From: Methanoregula sp. PtaB.Bin085
GTDB taxonomy: Archaea > Halobacteriota > Methanomicrobia > Methanomicrobiales > Methanospirillaceae
Assembly (NCBI RefSeq): GCF_002067035.1
Contig: NZ_MVQB01000059.1
Coordinates: forward strand, 1-63,448
DNA length: 63,448 nucleotides
Direction of reading: 5' to 3'
The notes below the pieces were generated by a model. The model searched no databases. It saw only the letters and a list, made by a program, of their open reading frames with translations, and had not been told where the DNA came from. This document shows, piece after piece, positions 44,307-52,815 of this stretch. The translations under genes were made by a program, and so were the position numbers. Position 1 is the stretch's first letter. Each line of letters begins with the position of its first letter.

Positions 44307-45095
44307 ATGGCAGACACCTGCATCGAGGCTCCCGGCGGGGGCGAGGAACACGAAGAGGAGTTCGTGAAACGGTACGGAGAGAGGATCGGCGCCGGCCAGT
44401 CCGCGGTCATCTATGCCCGGGACGGTATCGTGGCCAAGGTGTACCGGACCGGCCAGCCCCGGAAGCAGGTCTTCCAGGAAGCCTTCACCCTCGCGGTGGT
44501 CGGGGACAACAACATCCCGGCCCCGAGAGTGTACGGGGTCGAGACCTTCCGCAACCGGACGGCGCTCCTGATGGACCAGGTCCGTGGCGACACGCTGATG
44601 GACATCATGCTCCGTGACCCGGCAAAGATGGAGGAGTGCACGGACCGGGTCGTTGAGCTGCAGGCCGCGATGCATAAGGTACAGACAACCGAGTTCCGCC
44701 CGATCAAGCTCGTCCTTTACGGCACCATCATGATCAGCCCGGGCCTGAGGCAGGCCGAGAAGGACCGGCTCTTTGCGCTGATGGCACAGCTCCCCGACGG
44801 CTATTCCATCTGCCACGGGGACTTCCACCACGGCAACATCCTCCTGGAGAACGGCGTGTACCGCATCATTGACTGGGCCGAGGTCGCGGTCGGCGACCCG
44901 GCAGCCGATGCCGCCCGGACGTACATGGACCTCATACTCGGCGGCAGAGGGCTTGAGGAGATGTACCTGCAGAAGTACTGCAGGGCCACCGGCCGGACCC
45001 GGGAGGAGATCCTAGCCTGGCTGCCGGTCATGGCCGGCTCGATGTACGGCTTCCTCCCTGAAAAGGCCCGGCAGGTTCTCCGGCCGCTGTTCTGA
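44307..45095 (+). CDS. APH-fold phosphotransferase / small-molecule kinase
   Basis: A 262-residue protein of the aminoglycoside phosphotransferase/choline kinase fold. The N lobe has a Gly-rich loop (IGAGQSAVIYARDG) and the Lys of VAKVYR. The catalytic loop is CHGDFHHGNIL (about residues 169-179) with the Asp base, and the metal-binding motif IIDWAEVAVGDPAAD follows (about 188-202). It phosphorylates a small molecule; the substrate is unknown and antibiotic resistance is not implied. The frame starts at ATG 44307, where similarity begins. Confidence 0.83.
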   Translation: MADTCIEAPGGGEEHEEEFVKRYGERIGAGQSAVIYARDGIVAKVYRTGQPRKQVFQEAFTLAVVGDNNIPAPRVYGVETFRNRTALLMDQVRGDTLMDIMLRDPAKMEECTDRVVELQAAMHKVQTTEFRPIKLVLYGTIMISPGLRQAEKDRLFALMAQLPDGYSICHGDFHHGNILLENGVYRIIDWAEVAVGDPAADAARTYMDLILGGRGLEEMYLQKYCRATGRTREEILAWLPVMAGSMYGFLPEKARQVLRPLF

Positions 45096-45328
45096 GAGCG
45101 GGCGTGGGTGGGCGATGCATGGGTGTGGGCGGGATGTGCCTTACCTCCCCTGCAACCGCTCCCGACAGCGGATCTGCACGTCCCCGGAGAGGTGACCCGG
45201 CAACAGGTGGCTGGGTCATTCCGGGGTTCTGTATATTGTCCGGTGGAATCGGGAATATCTCTTCAGATCTGCCGGGATAATAATTAAAAAGGGCTCCCGT
45301 TGTATATTGATCCGTGTGATACCGATTC

Positions 45329-45640
45329 ATGAATGCACTCATCCGGAGCCGGAAAAAACAGATTGAAGCCTTCTGTAAAGAATGGAATATACGGGAGCTC
45401 CAGGTATTCGGATCGGTTACTACCAATAATTTTGGTCCACAGAGCGATATCGATATCGTTGTGGATTTCCCGAAGGGATCCCGTCATACCCTCATCCAGC
45501 TCGCCCGGATGGAGGAGGATCTCGAACGGATCTTTGGCAGGCGTGTCGACCTCCTTACCCGGCAGGCGGTGGAACAGAGCCGGAACTACATCCGGAAAAA
45601 AAGCATTCTGGCATCCCTGGAGAAGGTCTATGGTGCGTGA
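45329..45640 (+). CDS. mntA: MntA-type minimal nucleotidyltransferase (antitoxin)
   Basis: A 103-residue MNT protein with the DNA polymerase-beta-like motif GS-x10-D-x-D: FGSVTTNNFGPQSDIDIVVDF (about residues 27-47). In MntA/HepT pairs this antitoxin blocks the HepT toxin by adding AMP residues to a conserved Tyr. It ends 11 bases inside the HepT-type gene, the usual arrangement. An AT-rich block near 45,277 (AATAATTAAAAA) is a likely TATA box. Confidence 0.83.
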   Translation: MNALIRSRKKQIEAFCKEWNIRELQVFGSVTTNNFGPQSDIDIVVDFPKGSRHTLIQLARMEEDLERIFGRRVDLLTRQAVEQSRNYIRKKSILASLEKVYGA

Positions 45641-45974
45641 CGATGCGTACCTGCTGGACATTCTCCTCATGGCAAAGGATGCTCATGAATTTATCCGGAG
45701 CCAGACCCGGGATTCTTTTTCTGCTGATCGCCAGTGCCAGTATGCGGTCATCCGCTGCCTTGAAGTGATCGGTGAAGTATCGAAGCGGCTCTCACCGGAA
45801 ACGATCCAACGGTTTGCTGCCATAGAATGGTCGGCAATGGCAAGAATGCGGGACATGCTCATCCATTCCTACGGCAAGGTTGACCTTGATGAGATCTGGG
45901 ATACGGTGACAACAGATATCCCCCGCCTTATTGCCATTCTTGAACCGGAAGTCCTTACCGAAGAACAGGATTAA
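45630..45974 (+). CDS. hepT: HepT-like HEPN-family toxin
   Basis: A 114-residue helical protein of the HepT/DUF86 family. The HEPN RNase motif R-x4-H-x-Y is visible as RDMLIHSY (about residues 73-80), with the Tyr that MntA modifies. HEPN proteins cut RNA, usually tRNA, when the antitoxin is lost. ATG 45630 overlaps the mntA stop; GTG 45633 is also possible. Start region and length fit the family. Confidence 0.83.
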   Translation: MVRDDAYLLDILLMAKDAHEFIRSQTRDSFSADRQCQYAVIRCLEVIGEVSKRLSPETIQRFAAIEWSAMARMRDMLIHSYGKVDLDEIWDTVTTDIPRLIAILEPEVLTEEQD

Positions 45975-46182
45975 CCGGTTACTTTCGTCCGGGATTTTTT
46001 TGAACCCGGCATCACCGGTCCGGAAAATGTGTACCAAGAAACGTTCAGAGCACCTGCTACCTCCCGACTCTTCGGAAGAATGACTCCCATCCTCCCTGAT
46101 CCCCCCGGTGCAGGGTTATACCTGCGGGTTCAGGGAGACCACGAACTATTTATTCTCAATTATCTTTCTGAGTTTAATCACC

Positions 46183-46461
46183 ATGCGCGATGAGTCCTGC
46201 ATTCCCGTGATGATGAGGCTGATCGGCGAGGGCCGCCCGGTCGTACTGACCGGCCGGTTTGCCGTTCTCCTCGTCCTCCCGGTCGTCCTGCTCTGGGCTA
46301 TGATGGGCCTTGCCTCCCCGGCGCCTGAGTACATCGTACTGCAGGAACCGGAGCCGGCAGGCCCCGTGCCCGGGCCGGCCCGCAGGCACCGCTGCACCGG
46401 TGGGATTATTTCCGGTATTTCTGATTCCGCGGGCGATCCCCGCACAGTTTTCGCACGATAG
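46183..46461 (+). CDS. small single-pass membrane protein
   Basis: A 92-residue ORF: charged N terminus, one hydrophobic helix (FAVLLVLPVVLLWAMMGLA, about residues 28-46), then a Pro/Glu-rich and basic tail. No family recognised and no clear ribosome-binding site, so translation is uncertain. An upstream ATG at 46108 exists but adds a leader with no support. Confidence 0.4.
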   Translation: MRDESCIPVMMRLIGEGRPVVLTGRFAVLLVLPVVLLWAMMGLASPAPEYIVLQEPEPAGPVPGPARRHRCTGGIISGISDSAGDPRTVFAR

Positions 46462-46672
46462 TTGTCCTCCCGCTCTACCGGCGGTGGCCGTTGTTGTTGT
46501 ACGCTGTACGGACGTCTGCCGTTGTTCCGGGCGGGGATGGTGAGCCCCGGGTTTGCGGATGCTGAGGCCCGTCAGGGCTGAAACAGGAAAAGAACGTGTT
46601 GTGTTCTTTGACTGACCGGGAGTGTGCGGCGATGAACGTTGAACACATTCACCAGATATCGGGGTGATAGCA

Positions 46673-46891
46673 ATGGAAAGCGAAAATTACAGCCGGGAGA
46701 TTGCAGGCCCGGCAGATACGATGAATGAATGTGACGGAGGACCGGCTGAAGACTGCGCAGCGGTGCGGCACAGCAGGGCCGGCTTCTTCCTCCGTGCCGG
46801 AGACCGGTTCCGGTTACCGGATCGGCTGGCAAACAAGATCGACCGCCTTGCCCGGCACCTCTTCCGGGCAGAGGAGCGGAGGTGGACGTGA
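46673..46891 (+). CDS. small hypothetical protein, first of an overlapping trio
   Basis: A 72-residue soluble protein (MESENYSREIAGPAD...) with an acidic N half and a basic helical C half (NKIDRLARHLFRAEERRWT). GTG 46664 is a possible longer start. Its stop overlaps the next gene's ATG by one base (TGATG), which supports it as real. No family recognised. Confidence 0.5.
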   Translation: MESENYSREIAGPADTMNECDGGPAEDCAAVRHSRAGFFLRAGDRFRLPDRLANKIDRLARHLFRAEERRWT

Positions 46892-47100
46892 TGCCCCGGC
46901 GCCGGACAGCGCACGACGTGGATATCCCGCTCTGGCTCATCCCGAAAGTGATCTATGAATGGATCCGGCGGTTCGGCGAGGAGCTGGAATGGATCCGGGT
47001 GAAGCGCTCGGAGCTCCGCTTCTATACGGTGAGCATCCGGACCCGGCCGATCCGGCGCGAGTTCCGCCGCGTGGCGCGGGCGGCCGGGGGTGCGGTATGA
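46891..47100 (+). CDS. small basic hypothetical protein, second of an overlapping trio
   Basis: A 69-residue basic protein, MPRRRTAHDVDIPLWLIPKV..., with amphipathic helices (YEWIRRFGEELEWIRVK) and an Arg-rich end. GGAGGTGG six bases upstream of the ATG is a strong ribosome-binding site. Its stop overlaps the next start as ATGA. It could be a DNA- or RNA-binding accessory protein, but nothing proves that. Confidence 0.55.
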   Translation: MPRRRTAHDVDIPLWLIPKVIYEWIRRFGEELEWIRVKRSELRFYTVSIRTRPIRREFRRVARAAGGAV

Positions 47101-47642
47101 GCAAGGGACCGCAGCCGGACCGGGGATTTGATGCAGCCCTGCCGGTTGCATTCGCCAGGGGCCACGTTGAGTTCTTCCGGCGCACGCGGGGCGGCACAGC
47201 CGACCTGATGGTGTCGGGCAGCGGGATCATCGCGATCATCCGGATCCGGTACGCCCCGCGGCTGTACCTGGACCTCGCGGAGATTGAATGGGAATTTGCC
47301 GATCCCATTGCCCGGCTCCGGCTCCATCCGGCCGGCAGCCCGGTCTCCCGCGAGCTCTGGCTGTACTCGCGGTACGGCGTGCTCCGGTTCTTCCGCGTGC
47401 TGGATCACGGCATTGTGGAGATCGGGACGGACGGGAAAGAGCTGGCTATGGCCGGACCGGCAAAACCGGAGGAAAAAATTCAGGCAGTGGTCGAAGAAAA
47501 AAATCCGGCAGAACCGGAAGAAAAAAAACCGGCAGCGCCGGAACCTGCTGCTGCCGGGAATACTCCGGAAAACCCGGTCGCATCCGCTCTTGTTGCTGTA
47601 CTGCCGGATCTCCTGGCTGAGGAAGGCCCGGGAGGAGGGTGA
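47097..47642 (+). CDS. hypothetical protein with Lys/Glu/Pro-rich tail, third of an overlapping trio
   Basis: A 181-residue protein. Residues 1-120 form a compact alpha/beta-looking domain (FDAALPVAFARGHVEFFRRT ... YLDLAEIEWEFADPI). The last 60 are low complexity (KPEEK, EEKNPAEPEEKKPAAPE) and the C terminus is hydrophobic. It overlaps the previous gene by four bases (ATGA). Function unknown; the three genes are co-transcribed and probably act together. Confidence 0.55.
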   Translation: MSKGPQPDRGFDAALPVAFARGHVEFFRRTRGGTADLMVSGSGIIAIIRIRYAPRLYLDLAEIEWEFADPIARLRLHPAGSPVSRELWLYSRYGVLRFFRVLDHGIVEIGTDGKELAMAGPAKPEEKIQAVVEEKNPAEPEEKKPAAPEPAAAGNTPENPVASALVAVLPDLLAEEGPGGG

Positions 47643-47997
47643 GTAGCGAGAGGACACCCATCCCCCGCCGGCAGGGGGTGAATCCGCCCTCCCCTATCGG
47701 GGCTGATCCCATCCGGGCCCGTATTGAGCCCGGACTGACCACTTTTCCACCCCTTCTGACAGTGTTGTACGGAAAAACAGCAGGGTATCGGGCCAAAACC
47801 GGCGTTTTCACGACGGAGAATAGTGACAGGATATGGCAGGATTGGGGCTGCGGAAAAGGGGGCCCGATGACCTGCAGCACGCAGGGGGATCCAACACACG
47901 GTTTTCCGGGAGCACTCTCTGGTATCATCCGGACCAGACTCCCATTTCCCTCGACAGGAACAGAAGATGAACAACCATAGCAAAGGAGGAAATAACG
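47643..47997. other. gap holding copy 1 of the 174-bp repeat
   Basis: No gene seen. Most of the 355 bases is the repeat at 47687-47860. The remaining part is a short leader to the next gene with AGGAGG near 47,987. Confidence 0.5.
47687..47860 (+). repeat. 174-bp direct repeat, copy 1
   Basis: From CCCTCCCC to CGGAAAAGGG. It is nearly identical to the block at 50842-51015 in the same direction, including GACCACTTTTCCACCCC, AACAGCAGGGTATCGGGCC and GGAGAATAGTGACAGGATAT. It has an internal hairpin CCGGGC-N9-GCCCGG and the palindromic AAAACCGGCGTTTT. No coding frame. It may be a non-autonomous mobile repeat. Confidence 0.75.
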
Positions 47998-48582
47998 ATG
48001 ACAAAACTCTTTGAAACAATGATTCCCGAAGCGCAGGAAGAACTCATCCGCGACGGCATGATCGAGATCGTATGCGTATGCGTCGATGCCGTGCCGGACC
48101 CGGGAAGACCGGGCGACCGGGCCGCGATGATATTTTCAGCGGAGGTGTACCACGACTTCCGCGACGGGGTGCCGGCGGTCGATGCCGGCATTGCCCGCAT
48201 CCGGGAGATCTGCAGTAATGCAGCGGAAGATCTCTCTCCCGCAGTGCGGGACCGGCTGCTCGCGGCCCTTGCCGTTGACCTGCAGCAGAAGGATGAGTTG
48301 CGGCAGGGGAAGATCGATGGCGAACCGTTCGAATCGCGCTTTGGCCCTGACATCGCGAAGCTGCTTCGGCCGGAAAACCTGGACCTCGATCCGAAGGTCA
48401 CGGTCTGGTGCCACGCGTGGTCGGCCGGGATGGATGACAGCGGCCTGATGTGCATCGATCGCGACGAGCCGGTGATCTTCAACGGGATAGACAATGAGAC
48501 GGAAGTCCGGATCCTTGAGCGGATTACCGCACTGGATGCCAGGATTGCTGCGATCGTCAAGCCGCTGATGCGGGAGGGGTGA
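47998..48582 (+). CDS. hypothetical acidic protein
   Basis: A 194-residue soluble acidic protein beginning MTKLFETMIPEAQEEL. It has no membrane segment, no signal peptide and no motif I recognise, apart from a VCVCV strand near residue 27 and an acidic C half (DNETEVRILERITALDARI). AGGAGG lies seven bases before the ATG, so translation is well supported. It stands between the 174-bp repeat copy 1 and the Fic gene. Confidence 0.6.
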   Translation: MTKLFETMIPEAQEELIRDGMIEIVCVCVDAVPDPGRPGDRAAMIFSAEVYHDFRDGVPAVDAGIARIREICSNAAEDLSPAVRDRLLAALAVDLQQKDELRQGKIDGEPFESRFGPDIAKLLRPENLDLDPKVTVWCHAWSAGMDDSGLMCIDRDEPVIFNGIDNETEVRILERITALDARIAAIVKPLMREG

Positions 48583-48706
48583 GGCCGCCCCCAAATACCG
48601 GCCGGAAAATTCCCGCGGGGCCGCCTCCGGAAGACCGGGTGATTTTTTTACTCCGGCACCATAATCACTTTTCAGGAACGAAAACGTGTCGTGATCTGGA
48701 GATTTC

Positions 48707-49759
48707 ATGAAGGATACCCCTGCATTTGTCCCGGTCTTTACCTACTCCCATGATATGGTCCGGCGGCTGGCAGCCATCACTGCTGCACGGGAAGTGATCC
48801 TTCATGCGCACCTTGTTCCGAAATGGGAGGTTTCGGTCCGGCGGGAGCAGCTCGTCCGTGCGGCCCATGCGTCCACGGCGATTGAAGGCAACCCCCTTTC
48901 CCTCGAGGAGGTAAGCCGGCTGGCAGACGGCCGGGAGGTCATGGCATCCCGCCGGGCCAGGGCCGAGGTGCTGAATTATCTGCACGTGCTGGAGCATATC
49001 GGCAGGTACCGGAAAAAACAGATAGTTTCTGAAACCGAAATTCTTGCGCTGCACCGCGACATCACGAGGGATACGCTCGATGATCCGGCCGCGGAAGGGG
49101 CGTTCCGGACAGTGCGGGTCGTTGTCGGGAACCGTCGTACGAAGGAGGTTGTGTTCTCGCCGCCGGCTCCCGGGGAGGTCCGGCCGCAGGTCGAACGGCT
49201 GGTTGCCTGGCTGAACTCGGACGATGCCCGCCGGTTGCACCCGGTCCTGGTTGCCGGCCTTGCCCATTACGAGCTGGTCCGGATCCACCCGTTCGTGGAC
49301 GGCAACGGCCGGACGGCCCGTGCGCTTGCAACCCTGGTCCTGACGATGCGGGAGTTCGATACCAGGCGGTTCTTTACGCTCGATGATTTCTATGACAGCG
49401 ACCGGAACGCGTACTATACAGTGCTGAAACGCACCAACGGGACGTATCCCGACTGCACCGCCTGGCTGGAATATTTCCTGGAGGGCGTGGAGATCTCGCT
49501 CTCGCGGGTAAAGGAACGGGTGCTGCTGCTGTCGTCCGATGAGCACCGGAAAGCGGCCCGCGGCCAGGTGGCCCTTTCCGAGCGGCAGATGCGGATCATC
49601 GAGTTCATCCACGCGAACGGGTCGGTGAAGAGCGGGGACCTGGTATCGATGTTCAGGATTTCCCGGCAGGCAGCGCTCAGGGAACTGACGTCCATGATGG
49701 AAAAGGACCTGATCCTGCGCGAGGGCGACCGGCGGGGAGCCCGGTACGTCCTCCGGTGA
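48707..49759 (+). CDS. Fic-domain protein with C-terminal winged helix
   Basis: A 350-residue Fic protein, a class that transfers AMP (or another phosphate-linked group) from a nucleotide to a target hydroxyl. The Fic motif HPFVDGNGRTAR is at residues 193-204 with the catalytic His. Residues 56-62 STAIEGN are an N-terminal inhibitory-helix motif ((S/T)xxxE(G/N)), so it is a class II, self-inhibited Fic. About 290-350 form a winged-helix DNA-binding domain (VKSGDLVSMFRISRQAALRE). No antitoxin gene is next to it, as expected for class II. Target unknown. Confidence 0.88.
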   Translation: MKDTPAFVPVFTYSHDMVRRLAAITAAREVILHAHLVPKWEVSVRREQLVRAAHASTAIEGNPLSLEEVSRLADGREVMASRRARAEVLNYLHVLEHIGRYRKKQIVSETEILALHRDITRDTLDDPAAEGAFRTVRVVVGNRRTKEVVFSPPAPGEVRPQVERLVAWLNSDDARRLHPVLVAGLAHYELVRIHPFVDGNGRTARALATLVLTMREFDTRRFFTLDDFYDSDRNAYYTVLKRTNGTYPDCTAWLEYFLEGVEISLSRVKERVLLLSSDEHRKAARGQVALSERQMRIIEFIHANGSVKSGDLVSMFRISRQAALRELTSMMEKDLILREGDRRGARYVLR

Positions 49760-49761
49760 TA

Positions 49762-49797
49762 GTTGTCATTTCGGTTGTCATTTCGGTTGTCATTCCG
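49762..49797 (+). repeat. three tandem 12-bp repeats
   Basis: GTTGTCATTTCG occurs twice and GTTGTCATTCCG once, head to tail, three bases after the Fic stop. Short tandem repeat of unknown role. Confidence 0.65.
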
Positions 49798-49842
49798 GTT
49801 CCCGGCCGGGGGTGACCGGATACCTCCCGGAAAAAGTTTTTT

Positions 49843-50715
49843 TTAGTTTATGGTATTTTCATTGACGATATACGCGTAATCGAGCTTCTTTACCAGCAAT
49901 GGCATCATGTTGTCCACATCATAGTAGGTGGTATTGCCCGGGAAATCGGTGTATGAAAATTTCACCTCCATCCGGCTCTCGAGGTCCGCGACGGCTCTGG
50001 ACACTTCCCTCTCCGGTTTCCAGTTATCCGGGGTTTTTGGATAGATCTCGTAGGTCTTGTCGCTGATCAGGATCATTCTCCTGATATGGTACCCGTCTGC
50101 GGTGAAGTTGTACGGGAACGAGAGATCCTTCAACGAAAAGGTATCCTGGGCGATGGTCCCGCTCCCCCCGCACATGAACCAGTCCCTGGCGTGCGTGTGG
50201 AAGACGAGATACGAATGGTTCCGGAGCATGTGCTGCCGGAAGGCACTGCCGTTGATCGACCCGTAATCCCCCGAGATGTATGCGTCTTCACCGGTTTCGG
50301 TGTCGATGACGTACCCGAGTTCCCGGGACTGTTTTATCGAGCAGGATTCCGACTGAGAAACAACGGTCCCGGCCTTGTCGCTGTTCCGGTATATCTCCAG
50401 CTTGTTTTTTGCATCCTGGACACGGGCATTCATTGCGCCGTCATCGAGGATTCGCGGGGTTTTTTCCGGTGCGGGCGTTGCCCGTTCCGTTGTCCCGGCT
50501 GCTGCCGGGACCGAAGGGGCGATCGGAATTTCCTCTGGTATCACCGCAGATGCCGGCACGGGCGATTGCGGGACCGGTGCCTGCACGGTGGTTTCCGGTA
50601 CACGGCTGTCTCCCGGATGCGTGCAGCCTGCAGCAAGAATGCATGCAAGAAGGAGGATCCCGGGGAAAATCTTCGCGGTACCTCCCGGTTTTTTCCGGTT
50701 GCCGGCAGTATTCAT
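49843..50715 (-). CDS. lipoprotein with JAB/MPN-like His-x-His segment
   Basis: A 290-residue lipoprotein. Signal ending ILAAGC at about residue 31, a long Pro/Thr/Ala linker (about 35-90), then a globular domain of about 95-290. It contains YLVFHTHARDWFMCGGS (about 167-183) and, 18 residues past the His pair, FSLKD. This resembles the H-x-H ... S-x-x-D metal site of JAB/MPN proteins, but the spacing is longer than usual, so the link is tentative. Start chosen at MNTAGNRKK, immediately before the signal peptide. Confidence 0.6.
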   Translation of the reverse strand: MNTAGNRKKPGGTAKIFPGILLLACILAAGCTHPGDSRVPETTVQAPVPQSPVPASAVIPEEIPIAPSVPAAAGTTERATPAPEKTPRILDDGAMNARVQDAKNKLEIYRNSDKAGTVVSQSESCSIKQSRELGYVIDTETGEDAYISGDYGSINGSAFRQHMLRNHSYLVFHTHARDWFMCGGSGTIAQDTFSLKDLSFPYNFTADGYHIRRMILISDKTYEIYPKTPDNWKPEREVSRAVADLESRMEVKFSYTDFPGNTTYYDVDNMMPLLVKKLDYAYIVNENTIN

Positions 50716-51400
50716 AACAGGTATTTTTTCTGCTGGTTATATTCTCGCTCCTGCCCGCGCCCGGGTTCTCCCGCGGGCTGCCGGCCGGGCAGGACCGGAG
50801 GAGACCTGTTCCCCCCTGATCGGGGATCTGTAACCGGTCCACCCTCCCCCGGACGGGCTGATTCCATCCGGGCCCGTAATGAGCCCGGATTGACCACTTT
50901 TCCACCCCGTTTGACAGTGTTGCGGGGAAAAACAGCAGGGTATCGGGCCAAAACCGGCGTTTTCATGACGGAGAATAGTGACAGGATATGGCATGATTGG
51001 GGCGGCGGAAAAAGGGATCTAACGTGTTAGGGGACGTGGGGGGTCCCGGGGCCTGTTCCCGGGAGGGGTCTCTCCGGGGGGACCCGGATCAGGTTCTTTT
51101 CCGCGTTTCTTTTTTTTGCAAAAATCCCGGCCCGGAATTTCCGGAGAATTTTTCCGGCGCCGGGCGTCTTTGAGCATTGTCCTGTAAAACAAAACGCGAT
51201 CCCCTGGGGAAGCCCGCGGGCTTCCTCCGGCATCACATCCTTGTATGTGTGGGCGGGGCGGGATGAAAAAGGGAGGGGAGGCAAAGATGTATGGACCCGG
51301 CAGGAAATTATTTCCGGACTTCTTTCATCACGAGATGTGCATGAATCGCAATCCATGCCTGCACCGGCCTTGCGGACAGCAGCCTTTTTTGCTCTCCCGA
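50716..51400. other. gap with repeat copy 2 and GC-rich hairpins
   Basis: No gene is evident in this 685-base gap. It carries the second 174-bp repeat (50842-51015), then a GC-rich hairpin-prone stretch (CCCGGGGCCTGTTCCCGGG near 51,043) and a T-rich run near 51,105. The last 140 bases are the unstructured 3' side of vapC. Confidence 0.5.
50842..51015 (+). repeat. 174-bp direct repeat, copy 2
   Basis: Same orientation as copy 1, 3.15 kb away, with scattered single-base differences, for example GACAGTGTTGCGGGG against GACAGTGTTGTACGG. Both copies lie between genes, downstream of one gene and unconnected with the next. Confidence 0.75.
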
Positions 51401-51811
51401 TCAGATCATCCCGATAAGGTCACGGGTAGTGCAAACGTTAAGGAAATCCTGTTTCAGGAAATGCCGGTCCTCTGTCCAGATGCGGCTGATGCCAAGAGCG
51501 AGACCCACTGCCAGAAACGGTGCATCGTTTTCATCAACGGGTTCCATGACCTGTATCGCGTGCAGGTATTCGGATTCGAAGTCTTCGAACGGGACAAGGA
51601 CAACCCTTTCAAGCAGGATCTGCATGAGATTATCGAAGTCCTGCTCCGTGATCTTTGCCTTTTTCATGAGATATTGCCGGTGCTTCAGGAGTTCGGTCTC
51701 GCAATAATCGGGCGCAAAAAATGAAAAGGAGCGGTGCAGGATGATTCTCCGGGAAGTGGAGTCTTTTAAAAGACCTGCCATGATTCGGTTTGTATCGATG
51801 ACAAGTCTCAT
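51401..51811 (-). CDS. vapC: PIN-domain toxin (VapC-like)
   Basis: A 136-residue PIN-fold ribonuclease. The acidic site residues are in place: Asp6 in VIDTNRI, Glu40 in ETELL, Asp96 in DENDAPFL and Asp115 in WTEDRHF. It belongs to the subgroup with MRLVIDTNR at the N terminus. It follows its antitoxin by 16 bases on the same strand and should be neutralised by it. Free toxin is expected to cut RNA, usually tRNA. Confidence 0.85.
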   Translation of the reverse strand: MRLVIDTNRIMAGLLKDSTSRRIILHRSFSFFAPDYCETELLKHRQYLMKKAKITEQDFDNLMQILLERVVLVPFEDFESEYLHAIQVMEPVDENDAPFLAVGLALGISRIWTEDRHFLKQDFLNVCTTRDLIGMI

Positions 51812-51827
51812 GCGTTCCGGTCCGTGC

Positions 51828-52073
51828 TCAGCTGCGGGTCTTTTTCAATGCTTTCCGCTTGTAGTGCTCCTGGATGCCTTCCTTGACCTTGTAATCGAGC
51901 GCCGTGATATCCTCTTCCGCAACCGCGCTGTGCTTTGTGATGGCGTCAAGCAGGGCCAGTTTTTTTGCGTAATCCTCGATCGCACGCCGCGCAATCTCGC
52001 TCCATCGCACTTCGCTGTGCGCCTTGACAATCCGGTGGACATCTTCCGGGAGTGACAGGGTTATGTTCGGCAT
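51828..52073 (-). CDS. vapB: ribbon-helix-helix antitoxin (VapB-like)
   Basis: An 81-residue protein with an N-terminal ribbon-helix-helix (MPNITLSLPEDVHRIVKAHS) that would dimerise on DNA and autoregulate the pair, followed by a charged tail (EEDITALDYKVKEGI) that should wrap round the toxin. It lies upstream of the PIN gene. GGTGAT precedes the ATG, and a TATA-like TTAAATA sits about 35 bases upstream (52107-52113 on the minus strand). Confidence 0.82.
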   Translation of the reverse strand: MPNITLSLPEDVHRIVKAHSEVRWSEIARRAIEDYAKKLALLDAITKHSAVAEEDITALDYKVKEGIQEHYKRKALKKTRS

Positions 52074-52395
52074 CGCATCACCACACAGGAATATGTGAGT
52101 TCACCTATTTAAGAGGATTCCGGAGGACCTCCCGTCAGAAGGATTTCGCGAAGGTTTGCCGGATCTTTCCGGGATTTTTGTTTCCGGGCTGGCAATCGAT
52201 GGGCGGGGGAATACGGTGATTGGGTTTTTACCGGGGAGAGGAAAATGTTGAGGGCAGGATTTTTCATGAAAATCTGCCGGGGTTTCAACTTCCGGCACAG
52301 GTCTTCCGGATGACAGTATTTTTCCTCACCATACCACAATACCATACCTTAATCGTTGAACCGGTGTACCTGAATTATCAGCACCAGAGAGGAGA
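52074..52395. other. divergent promoter gap
   Basis: A 322-base gap between vapB and a zinc-ribbon gene. Apart from the vapB TATA-like site I see no strong structure. The right end has GGAG before the zinc-ribbon start. Confidence 0.4.
52106..52113 (-). promoter_or_regulatory. TATA-box-like element of vapBC
   Basis: CTTAAATA on the minus strand, about 33-40 bases before the vapB ATG, with an A/T run around it. Confidence 0.4.
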
Positions 52396-52815
52396 ATGAT
52401 GGTACGATACTGTCCGAATTGCGGAAAAGCGGTAACAGATGACATTACCCGGGTGTGTTCTTCCTGCGGGTACACCCTGGCGAATCCCGCTGCGCAGATC
52501 CCGAAACAGATCACCGCGTCCCGTACGGAAATCATTGAGCGGGCCATTCCGTTCTTTGCCGCGAAAAAATATGCCGTGCAGGCCCAGACCGACTATTTTG
52601 TCTCGTTCGAGTCCCAGGATCGTGACGTGAGCTGGCTGATCTTTATTGTCTTCTGCTGCCTTGGCCTTATCCCCGCCATTGTCTATTACTACTGGTTTAC
52701 CCACAATCACCAGGTCACCGTCTCGCTTGGCGGAACAACCCCCGTCACGATGAATGTCATCGGCAACACCGCCCAGGCAAAAAAAGATGCCGCGGAATTC
52801 ATGCAGTTATTCTGA
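52396..52815 (+). CDS. zinc-ribbon membrane protein
   Basis: A 139-residue protein with an N-terminal zinc ribbon (CPNCGKAV ... CSSCGYTL, about residues 6-27) and one membrane helix (about 78-100, WLIFIVFCCLGLIPAIVYYY) between a globular segment and a C-terminal domain. The fold order is that of small archaeal DZANK/zinc-ribbon membrane proteins of unknown function. Two ATGs in a row (52396, 52399); GGAG at 52391 better fits the second. Its 3' end overlaps the convergent DUF2085-like gene by nine bases. Confidence 0.65.
   Translation: MMVRYCPNCGKAVTDDITRVCSSCGYTLANPAAQIPKQITASRTEIIERAIPFFAAKKYAVQAQTDYFVSFESQDRDVSWLIFIVFCCLGLIPAIVYYYWFTHNHQVTVSLGGTTPVTMNVIGNTAQAKKDAAEFMQLF

Noticed and set aside
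43734-44831. 365-codon minus-strand frame
   Set aside because: It covers the start of the APH-fold gene and a repeat-rich gap. The APH-fold motifs on the plus strand are decisive.
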